Positions 1-10,424 of a stretch of 64,000 nt of DNA are shown here, piece by piece (position 1 is the first letter of the stretch; every line of letters starts with the position of its first letter). Below the pieces are notes generated by a model. It was not told where the DNA came from. It was given only the letters and a program-made list of their open reading frames with translations, and did no database searches. The position numbers and the translations under genes were made by a program. The stretch is from an uncultured Pelagibacteraceae bacterium (lineage in GTDB: Bacteria > Pseudomonadota > Alphaproteobacteria > Pelagibacterales > Pelagibacteraceae), in NCBI GenBank assembly GCA_902630925.1, contig CACOWO010000001.1:85856-149855 (forward strand), given 5' to 3'.

Positions 1-687
1 TTTAGCCATTCTATCAAATTCAAAAGCTGCCTTACGAATCTCTTGTGAACCAGAGGCCCGAAAATCGTTTACGTAATCTCCTTTTCCAAATCTTTCAGCT
101 GCTTTTGCTAATTTTACTAAAGGTTTAGTTTGATTTTTTAAAAATATTAAAGCTATGATAATTAAAATTATAGAGGGTAACGTAGTCCATAATACAAATA
201 ATCTTACAGATGAAGTGGAGACCATCTCTTTTGGTACTAAAAATTCTATTACATCTTTTCCTGATCGTATTTTAATCTCGACAGCATTTTTAAATTTAGA
301 GGTATTAAACCAATAATTATTATTTCCAAAAACAGATTTTAATTCTCTTCTTAAGGATCTATCCATTGGACTGAATTTTCTCTCCCCACTATTTGTTGGA
401 AATATCTCTTGATTTATTCCAATTTCAAAATTAAAATTATTTTTATAACTATCTGTAAAAAAATCTAAGTTTTTTTTATCATTTTGATAAACTTCCTCGA
501 TTGTTTTTAACTGGTTTACTAATGATCTAGTAATATTTTTATTTGCCTTTATCCAAACACTATCATAGAAAACAATGGTAATTATTATCTGTAATATAAT
601 TGTTGGAGCAGCAACTATTATTAGCGCTCTATAAAAAAGTCTTTTAGGTAAGATATACTTAATAAAATTATTCAATCCAGAGAACAT
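1..687 (-). CDS. Sensor histidine kinase, N-terminal part (cut by window edge)
   Basis: The visible 229 residues are the N-terminal half of an EnvZ-like inner-membrane sensor kinase; the kinase core lies beyond the left edge. One membrane helix is at about residues 21-41, a periplasmic loop of about 120 residues follows, a second helix is at about 162-184, and a HAMP-like segment starts near 185 (KNQTKPLVKLAKAAERFGKG). The start codon lies inside the end of the response-regulator gene (20-base overlap), so the two are translationally coupled and very likely cognate partners. The signal sensed cannot be read. I worked out this ORF by translating the minus strand from position 687; it stays open to base 1. 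Confidence 0.85.
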   Translation of the reverse strand, partial: MFSGLNNFIKYILPKRLFYRALIIVAAPTIILQIIITIVFYDSVWIKANKNITRSLVNQLKTIEEVYQNDKKNLDFFTDSYKNNFNFEIGINQEIFPTNSGERKFSPMDRSLRRELKSVFGNNNYWFNTSKFKNAVEIKIRSGKDVIEFLVPKEMVSTSSVRLFVLWTTLPSIILIIIALIFLKNQTKPLVKLAKAAERFGKGDYVNDFRASGSQEIRKAAFEFDRMAK

Positions 688-1345
688 AGCCTGTGCCCCT
701 TATTGTTTGAAGGTATTTTGGATTTTTTGGATTTAATTCAATTTTTTGCCTTAGTCTAGTAATCATAACATCAATAGACCTCTCTTGACTTATACCGGAA
801 ATTTTCCCTATTTCTTCTCTAGAGTAAGTTGTACCTGGATTAGCAAGCATCTCGATTAAAACTTTTTTCTCTGAATTATTTATCTTTTTTAAATTATTAT
901 TCAAACTGACTGTCATTTTGTTAAGATCTACTTCAGCAGATCCCACATAATGTATTGATTTTAAATTAATTTTAATATTTTTATTTATTATATTTTTTAT
1001 CCTTAATAACAGTTCCTTCGGCTCAAACGGTTTGCCAATATAATCGTCAGCTCCTAATTCTAAACCTTTAATTCTATTTTCAACTTCACCTTTAGCGGTA
1101 AGCAAAATAATAGGAATTTTTGATTGTTTTTTAATTTCTTTAGTAAGTTCATACCCGTTTTGTCCGGGCATCATCACATCTAAAATCATTATTTCAAATT
1201 TTAAGTATTGCAATCTTTCTTTTGCTTGGTCAGCGTTTTCTGCTGTTGAAACAATGTAATTATTTTCAGTAAGGTAATCTTTTAAAAGATTTCTTATTCT
1301 GTCGTCGTCGTCAACAATAAGAATATGTTTTTTGCTATTTTCCAT
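668..1345 (-). CDS. petR: OmpR-family response regulator (PetR-like)
   Basis: Two-component DNA-binding regulator of 225 residues. The receiver domain (about 1-120) has the acidic pair at D12-D13, phosphoacceptor D56 in MILDVMMPG, T83 and K105 in the GKPFEP turn. A winged-helix OmpR/PhoB effector domain follows (about 130-225), ending RQKIE...IRGTGYVLW. It sits between a MarR-type gene (11-base overlap) and a histidine kinase gene (20-base overlap). The MarR plus OmpR order matches the alphaproteobacterial petP-petR pair described in Rhodobacter. The petR name is therefore an inference from family and order; the response-regulator call itself is secure. Confidence 0.85.
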   Translation of the reverse strand: MENSKKHILIVDDDDRIRNLLKDYLTENNYIVSTAENADQAKERLQYLKFEIMILDVMMPGQNGYELTKEIKKQSKIPIILLTAKGEVENRIKGLELGADDYIGKPFEPKELLLRIKNIINKNIKINLKSIHYVGSAEVDLNKMTVSLNNNLKKINNSEKKVLIEMLANPGTTYSREEIGKISGISQERSIDVMITRLRQKIELNPKNPKYLQTIRGTGYVLWIE

Positions 1346-1775
1346 CTATTATTTTTTTTAAAACATCCTTGAATTTAATTACTGAGTCAGAACTTGAATT
1401 TTTTAACGCATTAAATATTCTTTTTTTTTGAGTGTTGTACACGGCTTCAAAAAAAGTTTTACCTTCTTTATCTAAAAACAAATTTTTTTTTCTCGTGTCT
1501 GTTTCATCTTGAACTTGCTTAATCATTTTTGTGTTTATTAAATCTCTTAAAACTCTATTCAAACTTTGCTTGGTAACTTTTAATCTAAAAATTAACTCTC
1601 CTAAGTTAATACCCGGATTCCTTTCTATAAGATTTAAAGCTCTTAAGTGTGCAGGCCCAAAATATTTTTTTGACAAAATGTCTTTTGGATCTGCAAATGT
1701 CTCCCTATAAGCATAATATAAAAGCTGAATAAACTCTTTGATTTGTTCATCTTTAAGGTAAAGTAAATCTTTCAT
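1335..1775 (-). CDS. petP: MarR-family winged-helix regulator (PetP-like)
   Basis: Small regulator of 146 residues. The central winged helix-turn-helix (about 45-110) reads as LNLIERNPGINLGELIFRL and VTKQSLNRVLRDLINTKMI, followed by a wing rich in charged residues (DETDTRKKNLFL), typical of MarR proteins that bind DNA as dimers. It is the first gene of a minus-strand operon with a response regulator and a kinase. It diverges from ilvE with a 75-base gap. The ligand and targets cannot be read. PetP is suggested by the petP-petR arrangement of alphaproteobacteria. Confidence 0.8.
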   Translation of the reverse strand: MKDLLYLKDEQIKEFIQLLYYAYRETFADPKDILSKKYFGPAHLRALNLIERNPGINLGELIFRLKVTKQSLNRVLRDLINTKMIKQVQDETDTRKKNLFLDKEGKTFFEAVYNTQKKRIFNALKNSSSDSVIKFKDVLKKIIDGK

Positions 1776-1789
1776 AATGGTAAGTTATA

Positions 1790-1816
1790 TTGACTTATCC
1801 TAATGATATATATACT
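1790..1816 (+). promoter_or_regulatory. Candidate promoter of ilvE
   Basis: TTGACT at 1790-1795 and TATACT at 1811-1816 are separated by a short 15-base spacer. A transcript starting near 1823 would leave a leader of about 28 bases before the ATG at 1851. This also argues against an upstream in-frame start at 1803, which would lie within the promoter. Visual match only. Confidence 0.35.
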
Positions 1817-1850
1817 TTTTTATAATAAAAAAATCTATATATTTACAAAA

Positions 1851-2738
1851 ATGGAAAGCATACCTTACGATAAACGATCAGGGAAAATTTGGTTTAACGG
1901 TAAAACAGTTGAGTGGGCTGATGCAAATATTCATATTCTAAATCATGGATTGCATTATGCAAGTTGTGTATTTGAAGGAGAAAGAGTTTATGAAGGAGAG
2001 ATTTTTAAACTAGAAGAGCACACTCAAAGACTTTTTTACTCCGCCAAGAGGATGGGTATAGAAGTTCCTTACTCCGAGGATGAAATAAATAAAGCTTGTA
2101 AAGCTATAGTAAATATTCAAAAAGTACAAAACGGTTATGTTAGACCATTGATTTGGCGTGGGAGCGAAATGATGGCTATATCAGCTCAAAAAAATAAAAT
2201 TCATGTTGCTATAGCAACTTGGGAATGGGGCTCATATTTTGATCCAAAACTTAAATTAAACGGGATTAAACTAAACATATCCAGTTGGAGAAGACCAGCT
2301 CCTAATACGATTCCATGGGATACCAAAGCATCTGGACTTTATATGATTTGTACTTTATCTAAGCATGAAGCAGAAGCAAAAGGTTTTACCGATTCATTAA
2401 TGTTAGATCATGAAGGCAATATAGCTGAGGCAACAGGCGCCAATGTATTTTTTAAAGATAAAAAAGGTGAAATTCACACTCCTGTACCCGATTCATTTTT
2501 AGATGGAATTACAAGAAGAGAGGTAATTAAGATTGCAAAGACGAAGAATATAAAAGTGATTGAGAGAAAAATAAAACCTGAAGAATTGAAAGATTTTGTT
2601 GGTTGTTTTCTTACAGGAACAGCCGCAGAGGTAACACCAGTTTCCCAGATATCGGAATATAAATTTGAAGTATGCGATGTCATTAAAGACTTAAATGTGA
2701 CTTATCAAAATTTAGTAAGAAAAAAATCTGCAGCTTAA
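1851..2738 (+). CDS. ilvE: Branched-chain amino acid aminotransferase
   Basis: Class IV (D-alanine aminotransferase fold) PLP enzyme of 295 residues that transfers the amino group between glutamate and the 2-keto acids of valine, leucine and isoleucine. The PLP lysine is K159 in IPWDTKASGLY. Other family blocks are present: LNHGLHYASCVFEGERVY near the N-terminus, EATGANVFF, and LTGTAAEVTPV near the C-terminus. An in-frame start at 1803 would add 16 low-complexity residues and overlap the promoter; the ATG at 1851 opens with MESIPYDKRSGKIWFNGK, the usual family N-terminus. The 3' end overlaps the convergent methyltransferase gene by four bases. Confidence 0.95.
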   Translation: MESIPYDKRSGKIWFNGKTVEWADANIHILNHGLHYASCVFEGERVYEGEIFKLEEHTQRLFYSAKRMGIEVPYSEDEINKACKAIVNIQKVQNGYVRPLIWRGSEMMAISAQKNKIHVAIATWEWGSYFDPKLKLNGIKLNISSWRRPAPNTIPWDTKASGLYMICTLSKHEAEAKGFTDSLMLDHEGNIAEATGANVFFKDKKGEIHTPVPDSFLDGITRREVIKIAKTKNIKVIERKIKPEELKDFVGCFLTGTAAEVTPVSQISEYKFEVCDVIKDLNVTYQNLVRKKSAA

Positions 2739-3475
2739 TTTTTTTTAGCAGTAATCAAAACTGACCAAGCAAAGTATCTAAAAATCTTAGTTTTAAAAAG
2801 TAACTGGTCTAACTTAACAAGAAATTTAAAAATATTAGAGTCATTTGATCTATAAAAAGGAAAAAAAACTAAAGTTAAAAAACCGTAATACTTTATATTA
2901 ACATTTTTAAAACTTGATTTAATCGTTTCAAAATCCTTAAACACAAGAGGATGCTCATCCTTTGATCTTGATTTAGGTGTTAGCATCCGATAAAAATTTA
3001 TTAAAGGGTTCGTCCCTAACGGTTCAATAAATAATAATTTTCCTTCAGGTTTTAAAATTCTTGAAATCTCATTTATACACTTAGAAAATTGTAGATGATG
3101 TAGTATACCAAGGCCATAAACTATATCAAATTTATGATCGCTAAAGGTTGTATTTTCACAATTATCAACCAACAACTCAACGTTTGAGGTAGAGTTAGCA
3201 AATTTTTCTTTTGCCTTAGATATCGAGACGTCAGAAATATCGATACCAGTTATTTTTTTTGGATTGAATTTAATAACTTTTTCTATAACAGGACCTACGC
3301 CACATCCATAGTCCAAAATTTCAGAATTCTTAGAATTCAGATTTAAAAAATTGTAAAAATCCTCCCAAGCATTTGTAATTGATTTATAAAAAATATTTTC
3401 AAATCTTCCTTTAGATTTAGATTGTAATTCATCGTGAAACTTCTTTTCCCTTAAATTTTGTTCTGTTAAAGTCAT
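2735..3475 (-). CDS. Class I SAM-dependent methyltransferase
   Basis: Methyltransferase of 246 residues with the Rossmann-type SAM-binding core. Motif I is ILDYGCGVGPV (about residue 53), followed by GIDISDVSI, an acidic FDIVYGLGILHHL segment and LKPEGKLLFIEPLG. The C-terminal third is hydrophobic and ends in a helix (YFAWSVLITAKK), as in several membrane-associated methyltransferases. The substrate is not readable; the family includes lipid and quinone methylases. It lies two bases downstream of pgsA and its product could act on lipids, but that is only positional. Confidence 0.8.
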   Translation of the reverse strand: MTLTEQNLREKKFHDELQSKSKGRFENIFYKSITNAWEDFYNFLNLNSKNSEILDYGCGVGPVIEKVIKFNPKKITGIDISDVSISKAKEKFANSTSNVELLVDNCENTTFSDHKFDIVYGLGILHHLQFSKCINEISRILKPEGKLLFIEPLGTNPLINFYRMLTPKSRSKDEHPLVFKDFETIKSSFKNVNIKYYGFLTLVFFPFYRSNDSNIFKFLVKLDQLLFKTKIFRYFAWSVLITAKKN

Positions 3476-3477
3476 TC

Positions 3478-4062
3478 CTAGTCTTTCTTATCTTGATCAA
3501 TTGCGTGGTCTATTCCTTTTCTTAAATAGTCATAACCAGTATAAAGTGTTAAAAACGCAGAAAACCACAAAAGAATTATTCCTATAGTTTGAGCATTATA
3601 GTCTTGGAAATTAACTATTTTATTTCCACTTTCTCCAGTCAATAATATGGCGATTGATAGCATTTGTATAAATGTTTTTAGTTTTGATAGGCTTGTTACC
3701 TGCATTGATATTTGACCTTTTGCTAAAAACTCTCTTAAACCAGAAATTAAAATTTCCCTTGTCAAAATTATTATAGCAGCAATTACCTCGTAATTTTTTA
3801 TTGTGCCATTCATCACAAGAAGAATCAGGGCAGCCGCTACTAAAATTTTATCAGCTATTGGATCTAAAAGTTCACCTAATTTCGACTCTTCTTTAAAAAT
3901 TCTTGCTAAAAGACCATCCAAATAATCTGTAAAACTAGCTAAAACGAATAGAAAAAAAGGTATTAGGTCTCCAAAAAAACCAGGAATGAAAAATGCCATT
4001 ACAAAAATTGGAACAATAATTATTCTTCCTATTGTAAGTATGTTTGGTATCTTTAGCTTCAT
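3478..4062 (-). CDS. pgsA: CDP-diacylglycerol--glycerol-3-phosphate 3-phosphatidyltransferase
   Basis: Integral membrane enzyme of 194 residues that makes phosphatidylglycerol phosphate, the first committed step to phosphatidylglycerol and cardiolipin. The CDP-alcohol phosphatidyltransferase signature is complete: DG-LL-AR, eight residues, G-ELL-D-PIA-D within residues about 47-71. Several hydrophobic helices surround it. The gene starts directly after the uvrC stop codon; uvrC-pgsA adjacency is a known proteobacterial arrangement. Confidence 0.95.
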   Translation of the reverse strand: MKLKIPNILTIGRIIIVPIFVMAFFIPGFFGDLIPFFLFVLASFTDYLDGLLARIFKEESKLGELLDPIADKILVAAALILLVMNGTIKNYEVIAAIIILTREILISGLREFLAKGQISMQVTSLSKLKTFIQMLSIAILLTGESGNKIVNFQDYNAQTIGIILLWFSAFLTLYTGYDYLRKGIDHAIDQDKKD

Positions 4063-5901
4063 TTATTCGTGAAAATAATCATATATTTTCTTTGCGATAT
4101 TGTCTTCAATTCCTTCAACTGACTTTAAATCATCATAACTTGCAGACTCTACAGCTCGCGCAGACCCAAAATGATTTAATAGAGCTCGCTTTCTTTGTTT
4201 TCCTATTCCTTGAATTTGATCAAGCAAAGACTTACTAAGGTTTTTCTTTCTTTTAGCTCTATGAGTGCTAATAGCAAATCTATGCGCCTCATCTCTTAGT
4301 CTTTGAATAAAAAATAGAAGGGGGTCATTTTTGTTTAAGATAAACTCTTTATTATTGTGATAAATTTTTTCTTCTCCTGCATTTCTTCTTTTACCTTTTG
4401 CCACAGCCAAAATTGGTAGATCGTGTAAACCAAGTTCATTCAAAACCTCTCTACTTACTGAATATTGTCCTTTACCTCCGTCAATTAAAATCAAATCTGG
4501 AAGAGATAACGAACCTGATTTTTCTTTTATAGCTTTTGAAAATCTTCTAAATAAAACTTCTTTCATCATTCCATAATCATCATTTTTTACTTTCTCATCC
4601 TTAATATTAAATTTTCTATATCTTTTTTTAACAAAACCCTCATTACTAAAGCATATTAGTGCTCCAATAGAGTCTGTACCTTGAATATGACTGTTATCAT
4701 AAACTTCTATAAGATCTATATTGCTATTAAGTTTAAATTTAGCAGCAAGAGATTCAATTAAATTATTATTCGTATCAGATTGAATTAGTTTTTGTTTTAA
4801 AGCTTGTTTTGCATTTTTTTCAGCTAGTTTTGAAATAGATACTTCATTTTTTGCTTTAGCTTTTTTAATTATTATCTGTTTACTCTCTTTTGAGGAGAAT
4901 GTTTTCTCAAGAAGTTTTTTCTCGTTAGTTTCAATATTTGTAAGAATTAAAGCAGGTATAGTTTTGTTTTCATAAAATTGAGATAAAAAAGATGATAAAA
5001 TTTCCTCAATTTTATCATCCGTATCATGTTTTGGATAAAATGCTTGGTTACCCCAGTTTTGTTTGGATCTAAAAAAGAAAACCTGAATACAAGTTTTTCC
5101 AGTTTCTTTATAGATACTTATTACATCAGCTTCATTTAAATTGGTTTGATTAATCTTTTGAGATGTTTGTATTTGGGTTAAAGCTTTTATTCTATCTCTT
5201 GCGATAGCTGCTTTTTCGTAATCAAGTTCTTTACTGGCTTCTTCCATCTCTTTAGATAAGTTTTTTTGAATTCTTCTTGATTTACCTGAAATAAAATCTA
5301 TCGCATCATTTACGGTAGATAAATAATCTTTTTCTTGAATATGTCCAACACAAGGTCCAGAGCATCTTTTAATTTGATACAGAATACACGGACGGTCTCT
5401 ATTTTTAAAAACTGTATCATCACAAACCCTTAATTGAAAAATCTTTTGTAGAATTTTAATTGTCCAGTTGGCTGAACCTATTGATGCAAATGGACCAAAA
5501 TAATAACCTGTTTTTGATTTTTTTCCTCTCAACTTAGTTAGTTGAGGCCATTTATCTTTATTACCAATGTATATGTATGGAAAAGATTTATCGTCTCTCA
5601 ATAAAATGTTGTACCGAGGTTTATGTTTTTTAATTAAGTTTGCTTCAAGCAATAAAGCCTCACTTTCATTACTTGTAGTAGTTGTCTCTAAGTTATGAGT
5701 TAGAGATAACATTCTCTCAGTCCTAATAGGTAGATTTGAGTCTGTTACGTAACTCTTAAGCCTGTTTGGGATATTTTTTGCTTTACCAATATAAAGAATT
5801 TCTCCTGTTGAGCTCAACATTTTATATACGCCAGGATTTTTAGGAATTAATGGTATCTGATCTTTAATTACTTTTTTACCTAACTCTAAACTGTTTATCA
5901 T
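4063..5901 (-). CDS. uvrC: Excinuclease ABC subunit C
   Basis: UvrC makes the dual incisions in nucleotide excision repair after recruitment by UvrB. The 612-residue protein has the expected parts: a GIY-YIG nuclease near the N-terminus (NPGVYKM...[17 protein letters not shown]), a cysteine-bearing linker ([15 protein letters not shown]), a UVR helical pair that contacts UvrB (about 200-235), the RNase H-like second nuclease ([28 protein letters not shown]) and tandem helix-hairpin-helix motifs at the C-terminus. Length is normal. The start overlaps folB by four bases. uvrB is in the same minus-strand run, two genes upstream. Confidence 0.97.
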   Translation of the reverse strand: MINSLELGKKVIKDQIPLIPKNPGVYKMLSSTGEILYIGKAKNIPNRLKSYVTDSNLPIRTERMLSLTHNLETTTTSNESEALLLEANLIKKHKPRYNILLRDDKSFPYIYIGNKDKWPQLTKLRGKKSKTGYYFGPFASIGSANWTIKILQKIFQLRVCDDTVFKNRDRPCILYQIKRCSGPCVGHIQEKDYLSTVNDAIDFISGKSRRIQKNLSKEMEEASKELDYEKAAIARDRIKALTQIQTSQKINQTNLNEADVISIYKETGKTCIQVFFFRSKQNWGNQAFYPKHDTDDKIEEILSSFLSQFYENKTIPALILTNIETNEKKLLEKTFSSKESKQIIIKKAKAKNEVSISKLAEKNAKQALKQKLIQSDTNNNLIESLAAKFKLNSNIDLIEVYDNSHIQGTDSIGALICFSNEGFVKKRYRKFNIKDEKVKNDDYGMMKEVLFRRFSKAIKEKSGSLSLPDLILIDGGKGQYSVSREVLNELGLHDLPILAVAKGKRRNAGEEKIYHNNKEFILNKNDPLLFFIQRLRDEAHRFAISTHRAKRKKNLSKSLLDQIQGIGKQRKRALLNHFGSARAVESASYDDLKSVEGIEDNIAKKIYDYFHE

Positions 5902-6293
5902 AATTTAGTCTTTGAAACTTCAATACCAACTGATTTAGTTTTTTTAAGGATATCTAGTTTTTCTAATTTTAAATTTATTTTTTTAACAAGTTTATTTTTA
6001 AAAATAATATTAAAAATATTCTCTGCCAAATCCTCAAGTAATTCATGATGTTTAAAGTTTGTAAGTTTTTCAATTTTCATTACAACTTCTTCATAATTTA
6101 AAATTGAATTTAAGTCTCTTCTATTTGGAGACACATAAGGATCTGTCAAAATTTCAATATTAAATTTTACCCTTTGCTTATTTTTTTTTTCAAAGTCATG
6201 TATTCCAACTAAAATCTTCAAAGTAAGATCTTTAATGATTACTTTTCTTTTGTATTTAAATTTTTCTCTTTTTTTAAATTTTATTATTTTCAT
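5898..6293 (-). CDS. folB: Dihydroneopterin aldolase-like protein
   Basis: Protein of 131 residues resembling FolB, which converts 7,8-dihydroneopterin to 6-hydroxymethyl-dihydropterin in folate synthesis. The family block is [20 protein letters not shown], followed by [29 protein letters not shown] and the C-terminal [19 protein letters not shown] lysine-rich stretch of about 15 residues precedes the usual start. It overlaps the preceding SDR gene by an ATGA junction and uvrC by four bases. The pairing with a FolM-type reductase supports a pterin role. Confidence 0.85.
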   Translation of the reverse strand: MKIIKFKKREKFKYKRKVIIKDLTLKILVGIHDFEKKNKQRVKFNIEILTDPYVSPNRRDLNSILNYEEVVMKIEKLTNFKHHELLEDLAENIFNIIFKNKLVKKINLKLEKLDILKKTKSVGIEVSKTKL

Positions 6294-7045
6294 TCTTTTG
6301 TATTAATTATATCAGGCGTTTGCCATGCCAGTCTTTGCCCACCATCAATATTAATTATTTCTCCAGTTATACTTTTGTTTTCAATAAGAAATTTTACCCC
6401 ATTACAGATATTTTCTAAATCTACTTTTTTTCTTAATATTATTGACTTCCACTGTTTCTTAAAATGTCTCTCAGATTGTCTTTTATTTTTTAAAGTAGGA
6501 CCAGGTGAGATACCATTCACTCTAATATTAGGAGCCAATTTCATTGCTGAGGTTTTTGTTAAAACCGCTAAAGAAGATTTACTTAAAGTATATGAGAAAA
6601 AAAAGGGAGTTAATTTTTCAACTCTTTGGTCAATAATATTCACAATACATCCCTCTTTATTTTTCAATAATTTATAAAAGTTTTGAGTCAGAATAGCAGG
6701 CGCTTTTAAGTTTACATTAATATGTTTTGAAAATGATTTTTCAGAGAAATTCTCAAGATTATCATTTTCAAAAATAGAAGCATTATTAATTAGACAATCT
6801 AAGCCTTTCATCTTTTTATGTGCAGTCCTAATTAAATTATTGGATTGCTTAAAATTATTTAAATCTGCTTTTAATAGAAAAGTCTCAGCGCCAAGCTCCT
6901 CTAGTTCTTTTTTTAATTTTAAAGCACTACTTTTAGATTTATTAAAATGAATAACCATTTTAGTATCATAATTTACTAAGCTTTTTGCAATTGCAGCACC
7001 GATCCTTGTAGCTCCACCAGTAATAATTATTTTTTTGGCTTCCAT
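6290..7045 (-). CDS. folM: SDR-family reductase, FolM / pteridine reductase-like
   Basis: Short-chain dehydrogenase of 251 residues. The cofactor-binding N-terminus is [13 protein letters not shown], an NADPH-type variant of TGxxxGxG seen in pteridine reductases and FolM. NNAS at about 88-91 and the catalytic region [20 protein letters not shown] supply the tyrosine and lysine. The end has [16 protein letters not shown], common in FolM-like proteins. Adjacency to folB suggests reduction of dihydropterins or dihydrofolate, which would matter in a ThyX organism that may lack classical DHFR; that last point is inference. It overlaps uvrB by 19 bases. Confidence 0.75.
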   Translation of the reverse strand: MEAKKIIITGGATRIGAAIAKSLVNYDTKMVIHFNKSKSSALKLKKELEELGAETFLLKADLNNFKQSNNLIRTAHKKMKGLDCLINNASIFENDNLENFSEKSFSKHINVNLKAPAILTQNFYKLLKNKEGCIVNIIDQRVEKLTPFFFSYTLSKSSLAVLTKTSAMKLAPNIRVNGISPGPTLKNKRQSERHFKKQWKSIILRKKVDLENICNGVKFLIENKSITGEIINIDGGQRLAWQTPDIINTKE

Positions 7046-9198
7046 TTTTTTATTACCTTTTTAGGTTTTGTACCTGGCATTCCCATCGTTGATCTCCCTT
7101 TTGGGTAAACCTTACTTTTTAAATTATATTGAGAAATTTTTGGATTTAAAGTTATTTCAAGTTCACTTGCTTCCAACTTTCTCATTTCATCTCTTAATTT
7201 TGCAGCCTCCTCAAACTCTAAGTTAGACGCAGCTTCTTTCATCTTTCTATTTAATGCTTTTAGATGCTTTTTTAAGTTTCCGCCTACATTTGAGCCTTCA
7301 CTAATTTTTACGTAATCTTTTTCATAAACTGACTCTAATATATCGCTGATCTCTTTTTTTACAGACTCTGCAGTTATCCCATTTTTTTTATTATATTCTA
7401 ACTGCTTATTTCTTCTTCTTTCAGTTTCCTTTATAGCTTTATCGATACTTTTTGTGACTTTATCAGCATACAAAATTACTTTACCATCTATGTTACGAGC
7501 AGCTCTTCCAATAGTTTGTATTAAAGAAGTTTCAGATCTTAAAAAACCTTCTTTATCTGCATCTAATATTGCCACCAAAGCGCACTCAGGTATATCTAGT
7601 CCCTCTCTCAATAAATTTATGCCAACAAGAATATCAAATACTCCCATTCTTAAATCTCTAATAATTTCAATTCTTTCTAAAGTATCTATGTCGGAATGCA
7701 TGTATCTTACTTTAAGACCATTTTCGTGAAGGTACTCAGTAAGATCTTCTGCCATCTTTTTAGTAAGTGTTGTGGCAAGAACTCTATAACCTTTTTTCAC
7801 TATTTCTTTTGCTTCATGCATAAGATCGTCCACCTGAGTTTTAGCTGGCCTTATTTCTACCGGCGGATCTATTAAACCTGTTGGTCTAATGATTTGATCA
7901 ATATGTTTATTGCTAGTTTGTTTGAGTTCCCATGGCCCTGGGGTAGCAGACACGAATACAGTTTGTGTTCTCATTAAATCCCACTCCTCAAATTTTAAAG
8001 GTCTATTATCCATACAGGACGGTAGTCTAAATCCATACTCAGCCAAGGTGCTCTTTCTTGTACGGTCTCCTTTATACATTCCATTTAATTGAGGAACAGT
8101 TACATGACTTTCATCTACAAATATAATTGCGTTATCTGGAAAATATTCAAATAGAGTAGGTGGAGGTTCTCCGGCTTTTCGTCCAGATAAAAACCTCGAA
8201 TAATTTTCGATGCCTGCACAAGTTCCAGTCGCTTCAATCATTTCTAAATCAAATTTAGTTCTTTCTCTTAGTCGCTGCTCTTCTAAAAGTTTATTATTCT
8301 TTCTGTGTTTTTTTAAAGTTTCAGTTAATTCAGATTTTATTTGTCTAATAGCTTGATCGATAGTTGGTTTTGGAGTTATGTAGTGGCTATTAGCGTAAAT
8401 TTTTATAATGGAGTAATCATTTGTTTTATCACCAGTAAGTGGATCAAATTCTTCAATCTTTTCTAATTTATTTAAATTAAAACTTATTCTCCAAGCTCTA
8501 TCTTCCAAATGTGACGGAAAAATTTCTAAATTTTCTCCTCTTACTCTAAAAGTACCTCTAAAAAAATTTTGATCATTTCTTTTGTACTGTAAGTTTATAA
8601 AAGCTCTGATTAAATCATCCCGCTCATACTCATAATTCTTTTTTAAAGTAATTGTCATTTTTGAGTACGCCTCTACAGAACCTAAACCATAAATACATGA
8701 TACACTCGCAACAATAATTACATCATCTCTTTCCAACAAAGATCTTGTTGCCGAGTGTCTCATACGATCAATTTGCTCATTAATTGAAGCTTCTTTTTCT
8801 ATATAAGTATCAGATCTAGGAACGTATGCTTCTGGAGTGTAGTAATCGTAATATGACACAAAATATTCTACAGCATTATCTGGGAAAAAACTTTTAAACT
8901 CTCCGTACAATTGAGCAGCTAAAGTTTTATTTGGTGCTAGAATTAGAGCTGGTCTATTAGCCTTTTCGATAACTTTTGCCATTGTAAAAGTTTTACCCGA
9001 TCCAGTAACCCCCAAAAGCACTTGTTCTTGTTTGTTATCTTTTAAGTTTTTTAATATTTGCTTAATAGCCTCTGGTTGGTCACCGCTAGGTTGAAAATCA
9101 CTTTTGATTTTAAAGTTAATACCTCCCTCTAACTTCTTAATTTTTTTTGAGTTATTAACTTCTAGATCAGCTAATTTTTCTTGATAAGTATTTTGCAT
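7027..9198 (-). CDS. uvrB: Excinuclease ABC subunit B
   Basis: UvrB is the damage-verifying helicase-like subunit of nucleotide excision repair. In 723 residues the protein shows Walker [13 protein letters not shown] (about residue 61), the beta-hairpin region [20 protein letters not shown], the DESHVT helicase motif, later helicase motifs ([24 protein letters not shown]) and a C-terminal UVR domain that binds UvrC ([18 protein letters not shown]). A lysine-rich tail follows. The N-terminal 30 residues are an extension relative to the core family start. It is the first gene of the minus-strand uvrB-folM-folB-uvrC-pgsA run and diverges from aspC. Confidence 0.97.
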   Translation of the reverse strand: MQNTYQEKLADLEVNNSKKIKKLEGGINFKIKSDFQPSGDQPEAIKQILKNLKDNKQEQVLLGVTGSGKTFTMAKVIEKANRPALILAPNKTLAAQLYGEFKSFFPDNAVEYFVSYYDYYTPEAYVPRSDTYIEKEASINEQIDRMRHSATRSLLERDDVIIVASVSCIYGLGSVEAYSKMTITLKKNYEYERDDLIRAFINLQYKRNDQNFFRGTFRVRGENLEIFPSHLEDRAWRISFNLNKLEKIEEFDPLTGDKTNDYSIIKIYANSHYITPKPTIDQAIRQIKSELTETLKKHRKNNKLLEEQRLRERTKFDLEMIEATGTCAGIENYSRFLSGRKAGEPPPTLFEYFPDNAIIFVDESHVTVPQLNGMYKGDRTRKSTLAEYGFRLPSCMDNRPLKFEEWDLMRTQTVFVSATPGPWELKQTSNKHIDQIIRPTGLIDPPVEIRPAKTQVDDLMHEAKEIVKKGYRVLATTLTKKMAEDLTEYLHENGLKVRYMHSDIDTLERIEIIRDLRMGVFDILVGINLLREGLDIPECALVAILDADKEGFLRSETSLIQTIGRAARNIDGKVILYADKVTKSIDKAIKETERRRNKQLEYNKKNGITAESVKKEISDILESVYEKDYVKISEGSNVGGNLKKHLKALNRKMKEAASNLEFEEAAKLRDEMRKLEASELEITLNPKISQYNLKSKVYPKGRSTMGMPGTKPKKVIKKWKPKK

Positions 9199-9236
9199 TT
9201 TGTGTTAATAATAAATTAATTATATTATAAATTTCA

Positions 9237-10424
9237 ATGAGCATAGTTTCCAATAGTTTAAAACGTATAAAACCGTCGCCTACAATAGCAGTTACATCAA
9301 AAGCTAGAGAAATGAGAGCTGCTGGAAAGGATGTTATAGGTTTAGGAGCTGGTGAGCCTGATTTTGATACTCCAGATAATATTAAAGAGGCAGCAATAGA
9401 AGCGATTAGAAAAGGCGATACAAAATATACTGCAGTGGATGGAACCCCAGCGTTAAAAAAAGCTATCCAAGCAAAATTTTCTAGAGAAAACGATTTATCA
9501 TATGAGCTTGATCAAATTTCAGTTGGAACTGGTGGAAAGCAAGTTTTATATAACGCTTTTATGGCAACTATAAATAAAGGTGACGAGGTAATTATTCCAG
9601 CTCCTTATTGGGTTTCTTATCCTGACATTGTTTTGTTAGCTGGGGGAAAACCCATAATAATTAAATGTGATGAAAAAAATAATTTTAAATTAACACCAGA
9701 AAAATTAAAAAAGGCAGTTTCAAAGAAAACAAAGTGGATAATTATAAACTCTCCATCTAACCCTACAGGCTCTGGCTATACCAAAGATGAGATAATAGCT
9801 TTATCAAAGATTTTAATAAAATATAAAAATTTATATATTTTAAGCGATGATATTTATGAGCATATTACTTATGACGGATTTAAATTTTTTACAATTGCCC
9901 AAATTGAAAAATTAAAAAGCAGAACTTTAACTATGAATGGAGTAAGTAAATCTTACTCAATGACTGGCTGGAGGATAGGTTATGCCGCAGGCCCAAAAGA
10001 AATTATTAAAGCGATGGCTAAAATTCAATCCCAATCAACTAGTAATCCCACATCTATAAGTCAAGCAGCTGCAGTAGAAGCTTTGAACGGAACACAAGAC
10101 TTTATTTTAGAGAGATCAAATTCTTTTAAAGAAAGAAGAAATTTTGTTGTTGATAGTTTAAATAACATAAAAGGTATCAGTTGTTTAAGTCCTGAAGGAG
10201 CTTTTTACGTTTTTCCTAATTGCAAAAAATTACTGAACAACAAAACTAAACTAAAAACTGACAAAGACTTTGTAGAAAAGTTGTTGGAAAAAGCCGAGGT
10301 AGCTGTAGTTCAAGGCTCTGCTTTTGGTTTAGAAGGTTACTTTAGAATATCTTACGCCACATCAATGGATAATTTAAAAAAAGCAATGGAAAGAATTAAA
10401 TCTTTTTGTAATAGCCTTAATTAG
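9237..10424 (+). CDS. aspC: Aspartate aminotransferase, class I/II PLP enzyme
   Basis: Fold-type I aminotransferase of 395 residues, subgroup Ib by its short form and by motifs VIGLGAGEPDFDTP near residue 34 and SPSNPTGSGY near 178. The PLP lysine is K238 in VSKSYSMTGWRIGYAAG. The arginine that binds the substrate carboxylate is in FRISYATS near the C-terminus. The expected reaction is aspartate plus 2-oxoglutarate to oxaloacetate plus glutamate; related enzymes in this subgroup also accept prephenate. An AT-rich TATAAA at 9226-9231 lies only five bases before the ATG, so the leader may be very short. Its 3' end overlaps trxB by eight bases, tail to tail. Confidence 0.92.
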   Translation: MSIVSNSLKRIKPSPTIAVTSKAREMRAAGKDVIGLGAGEPDFDTPDNIKEAAIEAIRKGDTKYTAVDGTPALKKAIQAKFSRENDLSYELDQISVGTGGKQVLYNAFMATINKGDEVIIPAPYWVSYPDIVLLAGGKPIIIKCDEKNNFKLTPEKLKKAVSKKTKWIIINSPSNPTGSGYTKDEIIALSKILIKYKNLYILSDDIYEHITYDGFKFFTIAQIEKLKSRTLTMNGVSKSYSMTGWRIGYAAGPKEIIKAMAKIQSQSTSNPTSISQAAAVEALNGTQDFILERSNSFKERRNFVVDSLNNIKGISCLSPEGAFYVFPNCKKLLNNKTKLKTDKDFVEKLLEKAEVAVVQGSAFGLEGYFRISYATSMDNLKKAMERIKSFCNSLN

